Positions 44,501-59,074 of a stretch of 64,000 bases of DNA are shown here, in pieces (positions within the stretch are counted from its first letter, which is position 1; every line of letters starts with the position of its first letter). Made by a program: the position numbers and the translations under genes. The notes under the pieces were generated by a model. That model was not told the origin of the DNA, searched no databases, and was given only the letters and a program-made list of their open reading frames with translations. Origin of the DNA: Sycobia sp. Sy_11 (lineage: Eukaryota > Arthropoda > Insecta > Hymenoptera > Epichrysomallidae); contig JACCIC010000004.1 of the NCBI GenBank assembly GCA_018907035.1, positions 8,353,501 to 8,417,500 of the forward strand, written 5' to 3'.

Positions 44501-45842
44501 GGTGGGGCAGCGTTGCACATCGTCGTGTGTGTGTATGTATATACATAAATTATAATAAGCCGAGGATAAAGCGAGTGCGCTTTATACACACGCGCGCGCG
44601 CGAAGATTAACGCGTAAAAGAAGATCGAGAATTCACCGGCACTTCTTGTTGCATATAGATATACGTGCGTGTAATTTTAATGAAGACAGAAGGATGCTTT
44701 CGACGAGCGAAATGAAAGCAGATTTTTGATTTATCATATGACATATAGAAAGAATATATAGAGAGACGCCCGTCCACAGCGCGCTATAGGCACAGGACAC
44801 GCTTGAAGGTCGTCGTTGTTATACATCCTTGGTAGACATCCATTTAAATTATACACAAGTGTCCAACGCGCGAAGGTTAAGGCTTCGAAAAAATTCCGCT
44901 GCAACGATGCTCGCCCTCATTCTCTCCCCCCTCTTCGCACACGAACAATAAATACCCTGTCCCCTCTGTATTTCAAGCATTCCCATCGGCATGCCCGCGC
45001 TCCAGCCATTGTCGTGCGTGTACGTAATAATCAACTTTTCATTCGCACTCGTGCTCGTGTCTCGCGGCTAAAAAGAAAAAGAAGAAGAAGAAAATGAAAG
45101 AATGTCAATAATTATAACGGCTTCTCTCTCTTTCTTACTAGACTAGCGCGTGTGTTGCGTACACGCGCGGTCTGCCCATTACGTATGTAAATCGCTGGTG
45201 CACTTTAATGTATACAGGAAGCAATGCCTCGTCTCGGCATCGGCGGTATTTCATTCCCAACGCGTTAACTTTTTCTTTTCCTTCATAAACTAAACTAAGC
45301 TAAACATTTTTACGTGTACAGGTAAGGGAACCTCGGCGCGCCTCCTCTGCTCTGCAATCGCGTACGTTTATTAAGCCGAATGCGCAATATTGCTGCATCG
45401 AGCGAATTTCGGCAGGTTGGAAGTAGAAACAAAAATTTTTCATACACGTTACTCGAAGAAGTCTTCGTGCTAATCGTGAACAGGGGCATAATCGAATGCT
45501 AACGAAGGCGCTTCTTATGGACGCCTCGAATACGCGACAGTTACGAAGAGAACGCTGCAGTATAATTTATGTTTTTGCTGTTGTTGTTTTAGCTGTTTTG
45601 CCGTTTTGTGTTTTTATTCAAACGAGCGCGTAATTTGACGACGTAATTACGATTGGCTCTGGATACGCGTCACATTTTCCGTCGCGTTTTCCGCGGCGCG
45701 AGTGCAAGGCGCCTACCTATGCAAACCTAAGCAGAAAGAGAGTTATTAATATGCGCAAGAACCGACACAATTTCAGGAGAACGCCTAGATCCATGTATAA
45801 ATTTCGCGCAAATCCTCTAACTTACATGCAACGCGTATACAG

Positions 45843-45847
45843 TCTCT

Positions 45848-45907
<60 letters not shown>

Positions 45908-45908
45908 C
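45843..45908. repeat. (CT)n microsatellite, about 60 bp
   Basis: CT with one CC interruption. A (AAAT)n tetranucleotide run follows at about 45931-45953. Confidence 0.97.
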
Positions 45909-46363
45909 ATCAGTTTCGTCGTTCGCAAGTTAAATAAATAAATAAATAAATAAAGAAATAAGCCCCGCTCCCCCACCTTCCATTCCCGATGACGCGCGCG
46001 CGCGGCAGTCGATAAACTTTCTCTTTGCCAATAATGCACGGCCAGCAGTCTCGAAGCTTCCGCGAGCGTCACGCAAGATGGACGCTCCGCGCGCTGGAAG
46101 GTCAATTATACGTTTCGTATTATATCTATATAGACGCGGGAGAGCTCCGTGCGCTACATACGCGATAATTCGCTCTCGGCTGGCGGCGAGACGGTAAGAG
46201 ATGGGGGGGGGGAGATGGAGGCACCTGCGATGCCTCCGCTGCTGGCCGACAGGTTTTCTTATGTATATATTTATATATATATATATATATATACACACTT
46301 TTATTGATCCACGCGAGGAAAAGCGAAGTGGTGCGGTCACGCCGTTGCCGCGTACACGCGAAG

Positions 46364-46368
<5 letters not shown>

Positions 46369-46427
<59 letters not shown>
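46369..46427. repeat. (AT)n microsatellite followed by (AG)n
   Basis: About 55 bp of TA, then an AG tract at 46448-46471. A shorter TA tract lies at 46271-46292. Confidence 0.97.
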
Positions 46428-46429
<2 letters not shown>

Positions 46430-46440
46430 AACATATAGAG

Positions 46441-46471
<31 letters not shown>

Positions 46472-47062
46472 AAAGTGATTGCGTTCCATGCGGTGCTCGC
46501 GCGGTGCTTGAGGTTTTGCGTACATATACCAGCTACACGAGCTAAAAAAGTATACGTGCATGCGAGCCGCGAGAGAAACAGGTTGACCTTAGCGCTGGGA
46601 ATTATTTTTTTCCTTCAGTTTATAACACGCGTTCTCGTAAGGCCTTTTTTTACCGCTCCTCGTTCTCTATTCCCCGTCCCGCGCTCCCGCCCGACTCGCG
46701 CATTGCATTAACATCAATTTACCCTGAATTTCTACCTCCTTCCGAAACAATTGGGAGCAAAAAATGAGAGACAGCGAACGTAAATAGTTGGGCCGGGCTC
46801 TTCGCGAGCGCGATAGTCGGATTTTATTCGTCCACAATGGGACGATTCACTGTGAAGTAAGGCTTCGAGGAGGTGTAAAAAGCAAAAAAAAAAAAAAAAA
46901 AAGAAAAAATTCATCACATCAATGTCGAACTTTCATTTCTCCTTTTTTGGTTACTTTACAAAGTATAAACACAAGAAGTGCGATGCGAAAATAATTACGT
47001 TCAAGTCATGATTTTGAGAAAATAAAATACGGTATAAAACAATAAAAAAAACACGTGCAATA

Positions 47063-47097
47063 ATTGTGTGCGCGTCCCGAGCAGACGCGCACACAAT
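47063..47097. repeat. Perfect inverted repeat, 14-bp stem, 7-base loop
   Basis: ATTGTGTGCGCGTC at 47063-47076 is the exact reverse complement of GACGCGCACACAAT at 47084-47097, with CCGAGCA between. Confidence 0.97.
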
Positions 47098-49016
47098 GGC
47101 AATTTTTTTTTTTTTGCAAACAAATTATATATATGCGCACAGATATATGTGAACGTTCGTAATATTTTCCTCGACGGATTAAGTAATCCCGTTGTATATT
47201 ATTATGCACATACGTACACGAAAGAGAGACGGGGCAAGAAGACGGCGACACAAACGTATTATATGCCGTACCGGCCGTTTTTCGCAACGCGGAATCTCCG
47301 CCCGAGCGCTCGAGCACGAACAACGAGTGTCCTTCTCCTCCCTCCCCCTGTCGCACTTAATACACCGCGCCCGGTACGAAGAACAAAAAGCAAAACTCCA
47401 ACGCGTCGTGCTCGTTTTTTTTCTTCTTCTTTCGAGCCGTCCCCCGATTAGATACGCGCGAACTTTTGCTATCGATCGCGATTCTGTATTACACGGATAA
47501 AATGGGCAAAAATGGCCGACTGGACTATTTATATGATAAGCCACGCGGTCGATAAAAAGGATACGGGCTATAAGCCGGGGCATACGTGTGCATATGAAAC
47601 GCGCGAATGGTAATTCGGTGCGAGGTAACGAAGCGTACGTCTAAATATATCCACAGGATCGCGTTCTTTTGCCCCGAAGCTCGGACAATGCAATGTGGGT
47701 TGACGACGCGCATTTGTTTACTTTTCTACTTCTCCCCCCCCCCTCGCGGGCCGGTGGAACGTCCGACTGCCGCGCGACCGAGTCGCCGTCGCGTTTCCGA
47801 CCCCCTACACGGTTACACAGCCCAGCCGCTGCGCCCCGTCGGTCCAAAGTGCTCCAAACGCCCGGCGCGCGCCGCACGAATTACGAATCGTGCGTGCGGA
47901 ATTTCACGGGGTCGGGCGATGGGGCTGGGGGGGGGGGCTGCGCTCGTTACTCATTCCTCTTTGTACCGGTTTACATATATGTAAACTATGTATGCGCGTA
48001 TGTTTTCTCGTGTCACCCGTCCCCGGGACCGCCGTCGAGCGATCAAGGTCCATGAAAGTATTGGCCAGTGATTTTAAAATCGACGTGAAAACGGCGGTAT
48101 TTATCCGCCCTCCTCTGTAATGGCATTCGATGCCAACGAAGTTCACCTTGGAACATTGACCGGGCAGCCGGTGAAAGGGGAGGGAGAGTAGGCTTGGCTT
48201 CAAAACGGTTGGCTTCAAACTTCATCGCCAATTCTTATTGTAATGTAACGAGCGGTACCAATCCATACACAAGAAAGATAAAAATATCAAATTCAAATAT
48301 TTGAAATGTTCAAAAAAAAAAACAACATTGTCAGTTCGATCGAGCTACATAATGGACATGTCGTCGAACCTGATAAATCCTAACATCTCGAAAACTTGCT
48401 GGAAAGCAGGGGCGCGCGCGCGCGCCATCTTGCACGCGAGTGCAGGTCACATTAGACGAATCGATTGGAGGCGCTTGTTTTAGAATTCCGTGCTCGCCGT
48501 GGTTCTTTAAATATAACGTGCACTCCGGAACGCTAAAAGCGCTCCCGACCCCGTTAAAATCGTCGCGAAACGGGCCGCGAAAGATTCGCAATAACGATAT
48601 TAATGTAAATAAAAATACGATCTCGAAGAATAGCGGAAAACAAGAGATTCGCTATATATCGAGCCGAGTCCAGTTTGGAGATAAAATTGCAACCCTTCTA
48701 TTCTATATATAGATATATAAACGTATCACCTCCTTACCTCATCACGCGGCAATTATACACAAGTAGGCAATAAAAATCCTGACGCCCCCGCCCGACACCT
48801 CTTCCGCCCGATGCCGGGCTGCTCTTTTTTTCTCACACCTTCTCGCGCTTTGCACTTTCTCCGTTTCTCCACCCCCCACCCTCTATCACTCTATCTCAGT
48901 TTCACTCGACCACGGAACGAATATATTATAACGCTGATGGCGCAGCGTTCTTATACACTCTCGTGCATACATTTATAACTTGCGCAATACATCTCGTTCA
49001 GGAGGTGCGTACATTA

Positions 49017-49024
<8 letters not shown>

Positions 49025-49074
<50 letters not shown>
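49025..49074. repeat. (TA)n microsatellite
   Basis: About 50 bp of TA. Confidence 0.98.
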
Positions 49075-49075
<1 letters not shown>

Positions 49076-49213
49076 CACGCCTATTGGCATATATCTGAAA
49101 TGCATACGCACGCGGCGGCACATGAATCATTTAAGAAGGTGATATATGTACATATAAATATAGTTATACTATACATTCATGCGAATGCGTTCGAGACACG
49201 ATCGTGGCTATCG

Positions 49214-49215
<2 letters not shown>

Positions 49216-49255
<40 letters not shown>
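49216..49255. repeat. (CT)n microsatellite
   Basis: About 40 bp of CT, 140 bp from the preceding TA tract. Confidence 0.97.
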
Positions 49256-49257
<2 letters not shown>

Positions 49258-49416
49258 TCCTTTCTTTCTCGCGCGCTCCTTCTCGAGACTTTATGGATGC
49301 ATGCGCGCGGCCCATTATAATACTCTACACGCGGCTGAGTGGGCGAGCGAGGGGCCCCGTGAAATAAAAAAAACAACTTTTGCATAAAGTCCGTGATATC
49401 TCCTTCTACTCCTCTC

Positions 49417-49420
<4 letters not shown>

Positions 49421-49462
<42 letters not shown>
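49421..49462. repeat. (AT)n microsatellite
   Basis: About 42 bp of AT. Confidence 0.98.
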
Positions 49463-49464
<2 letters not shown>

Positions 49465-49979
49465 GATTCAGGCTCCGTTAAATCTTTCTTGGCGCGACTC
49501 GCGTGCGCGTGCGCGCCGCGGAACTTTTAGCTCGCGGGCTAAAGCCAAGAGTTGTGTACATAATGCGCGCCTCGGTCGTTAATGCCGTGCTGACCTAGAA
49601 CGCAAAGTAGGCGCGTTGGTGTGAATGCGTGCAGGCTCGTTTGTGCGCGCATATATACGTATGTGACTGCTCGCCCGCGAATGCAGGAAGCAGCATCACA
49701 CACACATATAAATATATGATAGAGACAAACGAGTTTGATAGCGTGGAAGATATATTTATGTACTTCACCAATTACGTCCGCAGGAGATGGAGAGAATCTC
49801 GTCGATTGTTTTCGCCTCTTTTTTCTTCGGATCACAGAAGCGTTTGGAACTTTTTATATTATTTATTTCACAAAAAATTGTTACAATTGTTAATAGTGAT
49901 TTTATTTTTGTACTGCTAGTAAATATCTTGCATATACTGTTATGAAAGCAATAGAAAATAATTTGTGTATGTATGAGAC

Positions 49980-50012
<33 letters not shown>

Positions 50013-50966
50013 TACATTGGATAAAAGATAATAGTGTAAAAATGTCACATCTAAACTACACGTAAAAAAGACGGGTCAAGAGATTTTTTTTCTTTAATAA
50101 GATCGTAGAATTCAACAGATTTCCATTTAGTCCGGTTATTAAAAACAGTAGAATTTTTGAACCATCTCATAGGCGCTTCGAAGGAATTTTGGGAAAGTTC
50201 CATACAACGAGCAGGATTAATAATATTTTGATCACAATCTGATTCTCTGCGGAGGTCTGACCATTTATATATATAATCTTAAGAGCTATAATAATGAACA
50301 ACCTTCAAAAACGTGTTTCAGCTCGGCGTTTCTAGAATATAGAGGAGGTAGCAGCATTCCTTTATCGTTGGAAATTATATGTAAATGGGGAGTGAGGGGG
50401 GGGGGGGGTAACCGTTAGAAACAGTCGCGCGAGAGACGCTACGAGAGCTTCCGTAAAATTTGCCATTTATATTTATACTCATAAAAAGCGAGGCGGGGGG
50501 GGGGGAAGGGTCGCCCGTGCACACCGATTACATATTTAAACCGTGTCGTAATCTAGGCGCCCCCGATTTTTTTCGCCAGGCGACGTGCGAGGACGCGATT
50601 ATATAGACAATTTCATTGTACCGTTGTGGCCCGTGTGCAGCTCTTGCGAGACATACATCGAGGCGCGGATATACACGCGTACACGGGTGAAGCGAGCGAG
50701 CGATCGATTCTTCTCGCTACGCTTTTCGCCTACGCCTACGGGAATGCAAACGCTACTGTGTGTATCTGCATAACTCTGCTTGGGGAGAAGAGCCGAAAAA
50801 TTTAAAGGTTTGCCAAAAGATTGGAATTACCATGGCGGGATAAATCGCAAGTAACGTAAAATTAGCAGAGCGTCGCCTCGCGGGGACAGAGAGACGATGC
50901 TCTCGTGTACGCTCGCATTCTTTTTCTTCTATCCCGCTTTCTACTTCGACTCTCTTTCCTTTATCT

Positions 50967-50995
50967 TTTCTTCTTCTTCTTCTTCTTCTTCTTCT
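50967..50995. repeat. (TTC)n trinucleotide repeat
   Basis: About nine TTC units, non-coding. Confidence 0.93.
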
Positions 50996-52022
50996 TTTTT
51001 TTGGCAAGAAAAAAAAATTGTTTTTCAAGGAAGATCAAAGGCGGAATAGGGGGAGACGGCAGTGCTACGAGCGTCTTTTCGTGATTAAAAACGAAAGCGC
51101 TCGCTTTTGATCATGCGCTCTCCTTCCCCGCACCCATTGGACGGCCGAGCGGGGGAAAATTTTCGGAAGAAAAGTTCCGCGTCTTTGAACGTTCACGATC
51201 TGCCCGCCGAGGTTAGCTGGAGAGCGAGTTTTGTAAGAAAAATAAAGCGCGGAAAGAAACAATCCGACTGGGAAAAATATTGAACTTACGCGAGTGGTGC
51301 GTAATGAACGGTCGTCGGAACGAGGACGCGGCGTTCGCCGAGTAAAAATACTCGATAGCTAGAACAATACGTGGAAAATAAACACGCGTAGTGCGGAGCA
51401 AAACATGAAAAGCAGAGGGGAAATAAAAAAAAAACCTACGAGCGAGCGAACCCCTTCCATCGATCGGACTTGGATAATATTAATAATAATAATAATCCAT
51501 ACGCGCGTGCCTCTTCGTCCTGTGAATAAGTATCTCGAGGTATATGTATTCAGCGTTCCCGATGAATTTCAATAACGCGCGCATTAAACTGTGTTTTTCT
51601 TCCGTATTATTTCTACTCTCTTTACGACACCTCTTCCCCCCACCCTGCCCGCCCACTCCTTCGTAATTTAATTATTCCACGCGCGCTTATAGATCCACTC
51701 GATTCTCCCCCGCGCTCGATAGAATGCAATTGCATAATTAACGAATGGGCGGGGAAGAGGCTTTAACTTACGTATGCGCGCGGAGACGGCGAGCGGGAAA
51801 ATTGACGGTTTCGATTCAATAAATCACGAGATTGACATAAGTTCGTACGTGTATAACTTGTTGGAAACAAGGTCATTGAAATGCGCAATTTTCGTATAAA
51901 TATGCGGGCGGAGAAGATAATTGTCAACGTAAGAGCGAAGTTTTTTTTTCTTCACGATATACAAAGACTCGAGTGTGTTGATTAGTTTCGCGGGAATTTT
52001 CCTTAATTAAATAATACCGGGG

Positions 52023-52057
<35 letters not shown>

Positions 52058-53824
52058 GGAGATATGCACATACGCACACATACACACACGTGCCGGACAG
52101 CGTCCAATTATCATTTCCTACCGTTTCACTCGACATTTTAACACATTCGCCACCTCTATGGCCAACCGACACTTTTCCAAATTGTTCCCCGCCATCCTCA
52201 TTCTCCCTAAGCGAGTGTATCTCGCAAGTTATTTTACGTTATTACACGTGGTATATAGAGAGAAAAAATGTGGCGGATATACATATATATAACGAAAATT
52301 AGTTCCATATAGGTATATAACACATACGTAAAAGAGCAGACGCCGTGCATTCCGCACCTATAGCGCCGCGGCAACGACATCTTCCTCTCTGGACTCGATA
52401 CGGCGTGAATTACACGTTTTCGTTTCCTTCAACCCACAAGCCTCGTAGAATTGAAATGGTCGTAGGAGAAAACTCGCCGTGTCCTGTGTCGCCCCTCCGC
52501 CCAGTTTGCTTTTGTCGGTAATGCTGCGCGTCGCGCACCGAATAAATATAATGAACGCGCGAGCGACTCTCGTCGGGGGGGGGGGTGGAATAGGCATACG
52601 CAGAACGAGAGAGAATAAAATGAGACGTGGCGCCAATCGGTAAAATCCTAGAAAGAGAAAAAAGACACCTCGGAAATCGGGGGGAGGGGAGAGATAGAGA
52701 GAGAGAGAGAGGGGGGGGGGAGAGCATGGACGCACAAGGGTGAACTGTTAAAGCGCAAGTTTATAGGATGAAAGAAGACGTGGCGTTGGTGTGGGGTTCA
52801 CACGAGCGAAAGATAGAAAAGAAAGATGCGAGAGGCATCAAGGGCAATTCTCTTTCTCTTTCTGTCGAGCCACGGACGAACAAGAGGAGGGGGAGAGCGG
52901 CGATATCGCTGATCGATGAAAAGGGAGAGAGAGGGAGAGAGAGACGAGAACAGGGTCGGCACAGTGCGACGACCCAGGGCGTAAAAAAAGCATCGATTGT
53001 ATATATAACCCCCCATCCCCCCACCCCCCTGCGCCAACCTCTATACAGCGCGGGTCTGCATAAGTAAAGAGTGAGACGAGAGGGGAAAAAAACGTTACCC
53101 TGTAACGAGCTTGGGGGCGTTGGAGGGGGAAAGGCGAGATATATATGCGTGTATACACGTATGTAGAGTGAGAAAGACAGTGAAAACTTTCCTCGTCCGT
53201 CAACATTTATGTCTGTTTTAGATACGTATTTTAATAATCGTGGGGGGCAGCCGTTGAATCGGATTAAACGAAGGTGAAGATAGCCATCGAGGAATTCCTA
53301 ATGGAAAAAGAGGCGTATTAAAAATGAAAATCTTTCGGGCGAGCAAGACTTTCTGAATTAATCAAGAGAGATCTCCATTATCAATCGATTGTCCTCGTCG
53401 CAAACACTTTCCAACTCCCTCGTCGCGCGAGGAAGGAAATCGATTTTTTAAAAGTGTCAAACGTAAACGCGCGCTCGATGTAAAATAATAATTACACGCC
53501 CTAAACAATTCTACGACCAACGTGTGTGTGTGTCTTACGAGGAATGCGCGCCAACACGTGATTAAACGCACAACGTATAGCGAACATTTGGAAAACTACC
53601 GCGGTCGGGAGTATTGAAAATATTTGAACAGCCTCTTTTTCTGTATGATGTACTTGGCGCTCCGTGCACGACTTATTGTGTGTGTGTGTGTGTGTGTGTA
53701 ATTATGTAGTTAGTCGGTGCTGTGTAGTTTGGCAAGTTTGTCGAGCGCTCTCTTGTTTAAATGGCGCAATTAATGAGATACAATGCGAATTCAAATTGGG
53801 TAAAAGGTAAACACATCATGTCTG

Positions 53825-53836
53825 AAAGAGAGAGAG

Positions 53837-53891
<55 letters not shown>
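53825..53891. repeat. (AG)n microsatellite
   Basis: About 65 bp of AG with a few AAAG or GGG interruptions. Confidence 0.96.
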
Positions 53892-54429
53892 AACTTTGAT
53901 AAACAGAATTTAATGAATTTTAGTGAGCTGATTCCGATATGATTGTTTTGCATAGTTATGAGGCTCTCTTTGCATGTATAATTAATTTATTTTTCCTTTT
54001 TTTTGTATAATTTATGGAGCGAACACCGGTAGCGTTGAACTATAAATTAATATACATTAGAATTTTACAAGCGAAGAAAAATTATTATTTATGAAGATCG
54101 TATAATGAGGATGAAAAATAGGGAATTCGAAGTATTAATTAACATTTGGAGCTGGAGCAAAATAAAACGGTCGTATAGGGAAAAAATGATGTATAAATTT
54201 TTGTGTTTGCGTCATATACAAAAGTGTTGACGAGTGAGAAGATTCGATGGAGAGAGGCATCTATATCAGTTAAAAAAGAGAAAAATTGGGGAAGGAATAA
54301 TCATTTAGCCTTCCTCTCTTTCTCTCTATCTTTCTGATACAATTCGTTCTGTCCCCCAAATCTCCCTCTCCCTGTATATAAGAACATATAGAAAACTCGT
54401 TGGTGCAAGAGCGAGAGAGAGGGAGAGAG

Positions 54430-54465
<36 letters not shown>

Positions 54466-55523
54466 CTTCGAACGGGTGCATATTCACCCTCGTCCCCCTC
54501 GTCCGATCGTTCCCTCCATCTTTTTACGAATGGTTACAAAAGGAAGGCACAAAAAGCGATCAGACACGAGCTCTGTCTCTCGCACTCTATCGACAGCGCA
54601 CGATAGAATTATTTGCTTCCTTTTCATGTATTTTTCTATATTATAATTTTACAGCTGATTAATGAGCTAAAAAGTATAAAAAATGGTAGCACTAATTATT
54701 AAAAGAGAAATAAATATTTTTTCGACGCGACCACTGCGATGTTATCCAATCAGTCCATCCCTGTGAAAATTGGACGAAGACAACGTGCTGTCTCGTTGCC
54801 CGTCGCGCTGACCCGCCTTCCCGTTTATAAATTGAAGTTACGGGCAGAGTGCCAAGAAACTCTTTATCTCTCCTCCCCCTTTCTCTCACTCTCTCACTCC
54901 CTCTCTCTCTCTCCCTCTCTCTCTCCCTCTCTACTGTATAAGAGAAATTCTTAGAAAAGTATTTTTCGCCCACTCACCCCCGCCTTATAATCGCTCACGT
55001 ATTCTGGCGTTCGGGAGCTTTCCAGTGTCTTTGGCCGACTGCCAGGTGTCTATATATATGTGTATGTATACGTGTATGTGTATATAAAACGTATGATATA
55101 AAATTTGGACGGACGCTTTCTCACAGCGCCTCGTACATACACGATCTATTCGATTCGATCAACAATGCCGCATGCGGAATGGGAAGAGGGAGGGGAGCGC
55201 TGTGGTTTACTCCCCAAAAAGAACCGTAAAAATTCCGAATGGATGGAGAGGAACAGCAGCAGTAGCCGAGGCAGGATTGATCAAAAGTGCGTCGTTCCGA
55301 GAGCGACAGAGGGAGAGAGAGAGAGTGAAAGTGTGAAAGAGAAAGTTGATCTCTTTCTATATCCTTCTTTTTTCGTTTTTTTTTCTTTTTTTTTTTTTTT
55401 TTTAATAGACCTCTTCTCGACCCGTGGAAGTGGAAAACACGAAGACGCGCGCGAGCATTTAGTAGCGAGGTATATACGCGCCCAATGCGGAGCAGCGCGC
55501 GGCTCTTTCACTTTAATTGAATA

Positions 55524-55577
<54 letters not shown>
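55524..55577. repeat. (AT)n microsatellite
   Basis: About 52 bp of TA, followed by a short ACAC run. Confidence 0.97.
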
Positions 55578-55587
<10 letters not shown>

Positions 55588-56098
55588 TACAATACAATCG
55601 CTTTCTAGCATTAAATACGCGTGGAAAGATTATGAAATTACGATCCACGCAGGCAGGCGCCGAGCTCGCTGATGGAAAACCGCAATTAGGGATAGACGAA
55701 TGATGGAAAATGTATCATTAAAATTGAGAAAGGAGAGAAGGGGGGGCGGAGCGCGGCGGGGAGAGGGTAGAAGAGAAGAGAAGCCGAGCGATGAGATTTT
55801 CTAATCGCGCTTAGATTGCAGAAGGAGTTAAGAAAGGAGAACGAGTGCGCGTTTAGCGTGCACGCGCGCAATTAGCGCACCAGCTCTCTCAAGTGTGTAT
55901 GCATGTGCGCGTGTGTGTACGTACATAAAGACTTCAAAAGTATTCGGAAGCCGATCCATATAATTCTCACACGTATACGAAACCGGGCCGCGGCTGATGT
56001 ATCGCTCCTACCCCCCGCCGCTATAACTATGTAATGCATTATAATGCAATCGATACCTGTCCGCGAACGTATTTTACACCGACGCTTCGACAACATTC

Positions 56099-56134
<36 letters not shown>

Positions 56135-56754
56135 AGACTTATGTTATGTTTTATATGAGGTACGTTAAAGCATATTTAACGAGCACGCTTTTTGTTCAAG
56201 ACAATTAGGAATATCGAGGCAATTTATCTTTGTAGATATTCTTTAGTATACATTTATTGAATTACTTGTAATAGCCGGTATTGTTGCGTTGACGATACTT
56301 CGTCTCCATTAATATCCATACATACATACAGACACGGTTATAGATTTATCCGTCACAGTGTCTTCGCCATTTCCCTTCTACACGATGTTTATACATAAAT
56401 CCGCGTTTCGTTTAATACGCGCACGTCCAATGCGCATATCTCGCATAACGCGAGCGCGGTGGCTTTTTCCTCGCGCGACGATTCACCGGATATGGGGAAG
56501 CGAGAAAATTAAAATTAGTGTTACAAATTACTAGGAGCAGAAGCGAATCGTACTTTTTTTTTGCATTCGGTTAGAGCTGCCGCGACGTATGGCACTGATA
56601 GTCGTATGTGTAGAAATGAACGCGCGGAAAATCACCAACGCAATATATAGATATATTTACGTATATACCGAAAAAATCCTGTGTCGTCTATTATTTGTAA
56701 ACCGCGCAAGGTCAAAAAGAATCGAAACTTTTGTCTTCTCTCTCTCTTCTTTGT

Positions 56755-56785
<31 letters not shown>

Positions 56786-59034
56786 TTCTCTCTCGTTTCT
56801 GCCCTTTCTCCATGATAATAATAACGGCAGAGTATTAAAATTTCACGATTATAACGAAATTTTATTATCTACCATTGATTTCTCGATCGAGCAAATAATG
56901 ATATTAGAACGAGAGAAAGCAGTTTTGCTTTCCTTCTTCTTCTTTTTTTAACCACATATAAATACACGCAAGAAGCGGAGCAGCTCTCTTTATCTTGTTT
57001 GACTTGGATTATGATTATTATACGCATTTCAACGCAGCGCGGTTGCTCAATCTCGATATTTAAACAATTTCCGCCTATCTCGCGCCCGACCGATAACGTA
57101 TAGCCAGACACATTCGATAAATAAGCACACACACACACACACACACAGACCTTCAATCAATGATAATTAGTTACTAACCTCCTTATTAATCATCTTATGT
57201 ACACACACGCACGCACAAGTTTGCCTTCTTAATCGCACATTAACAATACATAGTACACACGTATTTCTATATATACTTACATATATTTTTGATTGATCTC
57301 CGTCAAAATTATCTCTTATACCGTGAAAAGCCGATTCCTTATCTAGAGGCATATCTTTGTCTTTGGCAATAATTATTATTATGGATCTTTCGTTGTTTTT
57401 TTTTTTTTATATAGCATCTAAAAACAGCTATGCGCTTCGGGTAAAAAAATTTCCACGTTACAATTATAAAGTCCAGAGCATCGGGGCAACGTCTAAATAG
57501 ACGTAATTGCGGAAAGGCGGGCAATTACAGCCGTTCGAACCTATAAACATACAAGTCCGCCCGCTATACGTGGCGATCCTTGAAGTACTGAAAATAGCAG
57601 CTGAGGATGGAAAGAAGGGGGAGAGGGGCGAAGAGGGGTAAACAACAGCGAGTCGATCGCGCAAAAATAGCCGACTAAGGTTCTCGTGGGCGTTCGATCC
57701 ATTTGGACGCTAATCCCTCACCTATCTTGCTCTACATTGTGGCGGAGTTGTTTTACACACAACACACGCGCGCCCGCGCGCCCTCGCACACACACGAGAG
57801 AAAGAAAATTATTACACAATGCTTATATGTCCATCGCGCACAAGCGCAAACTATTTAATTCCCTTCTTCGTTAAATCCCGGCATTAAATAAAAATCTAAA
57901 TTTACCGTGTCACATACGGCGGGTATACATTTTTCCCTCGTTCCAAGCGGGTAGAAAATTTCCCCGGTTGAATAACCGCGCGCTCTCGTTTAGACGAGAG
58001 AGCAAAAGAGCGCATTATTATTATTATTATCATTATTATTATCGGCAGGGAGAGGGTACATTAATAATTAATTTTGTAATTGAATTTTCTTGATATACGG
58101 CTGCCGGTGCTGGCACGATTACGTCATTCGTTATGTACAGGTCATCTTTTTTTCTCTCCTCCCCCCCCCCTCACTCTGAATAAAGAACGGGACAAGCATC
58201 ATTACCGTCGGCGATCCGACGGGTAATGTGTGTAACGCGCGCCAAAGTTAATTGGATCAATGTTCGCGGTCGCCATAGTTCAGCCTTCTTCTTACAGGCG
58301 GGCAAGCACACATACACGGGAGCATTCGTACACATTAGAGGATTACGTAGATCGAATGGAGCCGAACGTATTATAAGCTCTATTAAAAACAAACCGTTGA
58401 TGGTAAACTTTCCGAGACCCAGCGTCCTTTTTCACTTTTCGCCCTTTCTTACTCACGCCGTACATCATAATACAGTGCTACCGAGTCCCGTGTTTCCATT
58501 TTCCCGAGGTCATGCTCCGTACATGTGTTTACGTGACTTTCGGGTGTTTTGCTTTATCTTGGGCGCATGTATTGGCCCCCCGTTACGGTCTTCCATCTTC
58601 CCGAGGAATTCATGTTCACGATTTCAAATTCGTAAATTCCAATTGAGCTGTATTCCGTCCGAATAACGAGATATTATACGTAAAAATATATTCTGCGATC
58701 CGAGCAAATAGATGCGAAATTTCTATATTATCGTTACCAATCATTGGGAAATGTAGAAATCACATATATCTATGTAAATTTTAAAATACGTTCCTGGCTA
58801 AATTCGATTTTATTATGAAGTAGTATATGTAAAAAAAAATATCTTTCTTCGAACAAACCACGGTAAAAATCCGTACTTGTAAGCTCATAAAAAAAAAAGA
58901 AAAACAAGCACATATTGATTGGCTCAAAGTAATTTGACTTTTCCTACATTATATTTTTAGTGTACAAATACATATACACCACGGCCAATCAATCATTTTT
59001 TATATGGGCAGTTAAATCCCAAACTTAGAGCGGG

Positions 59035-59039
<5 letters not shown>

Positions 59040-59072
<33 letters not shown>
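59040..59072. repeat. (AG)n microsatellite
   Basis: About 32 bp of AG. Confidence 0.96.

Positions 59073-59074
<2 letters not shown>

Noticed and set aside
48725..48745. Minus-strand AG|GTAAGG juxtaposition as a recursive splice site
   Set aside because: There is no polypyrimidine tract before the AG, so it is unlikely to work as an acceptor.
58226..58666. Plus-strand frame of 146 codons
   Set aside because: Non-repetitive but with no motif, weak start context and no supporting exon neighbours. Consistent with chance in 64 kb.
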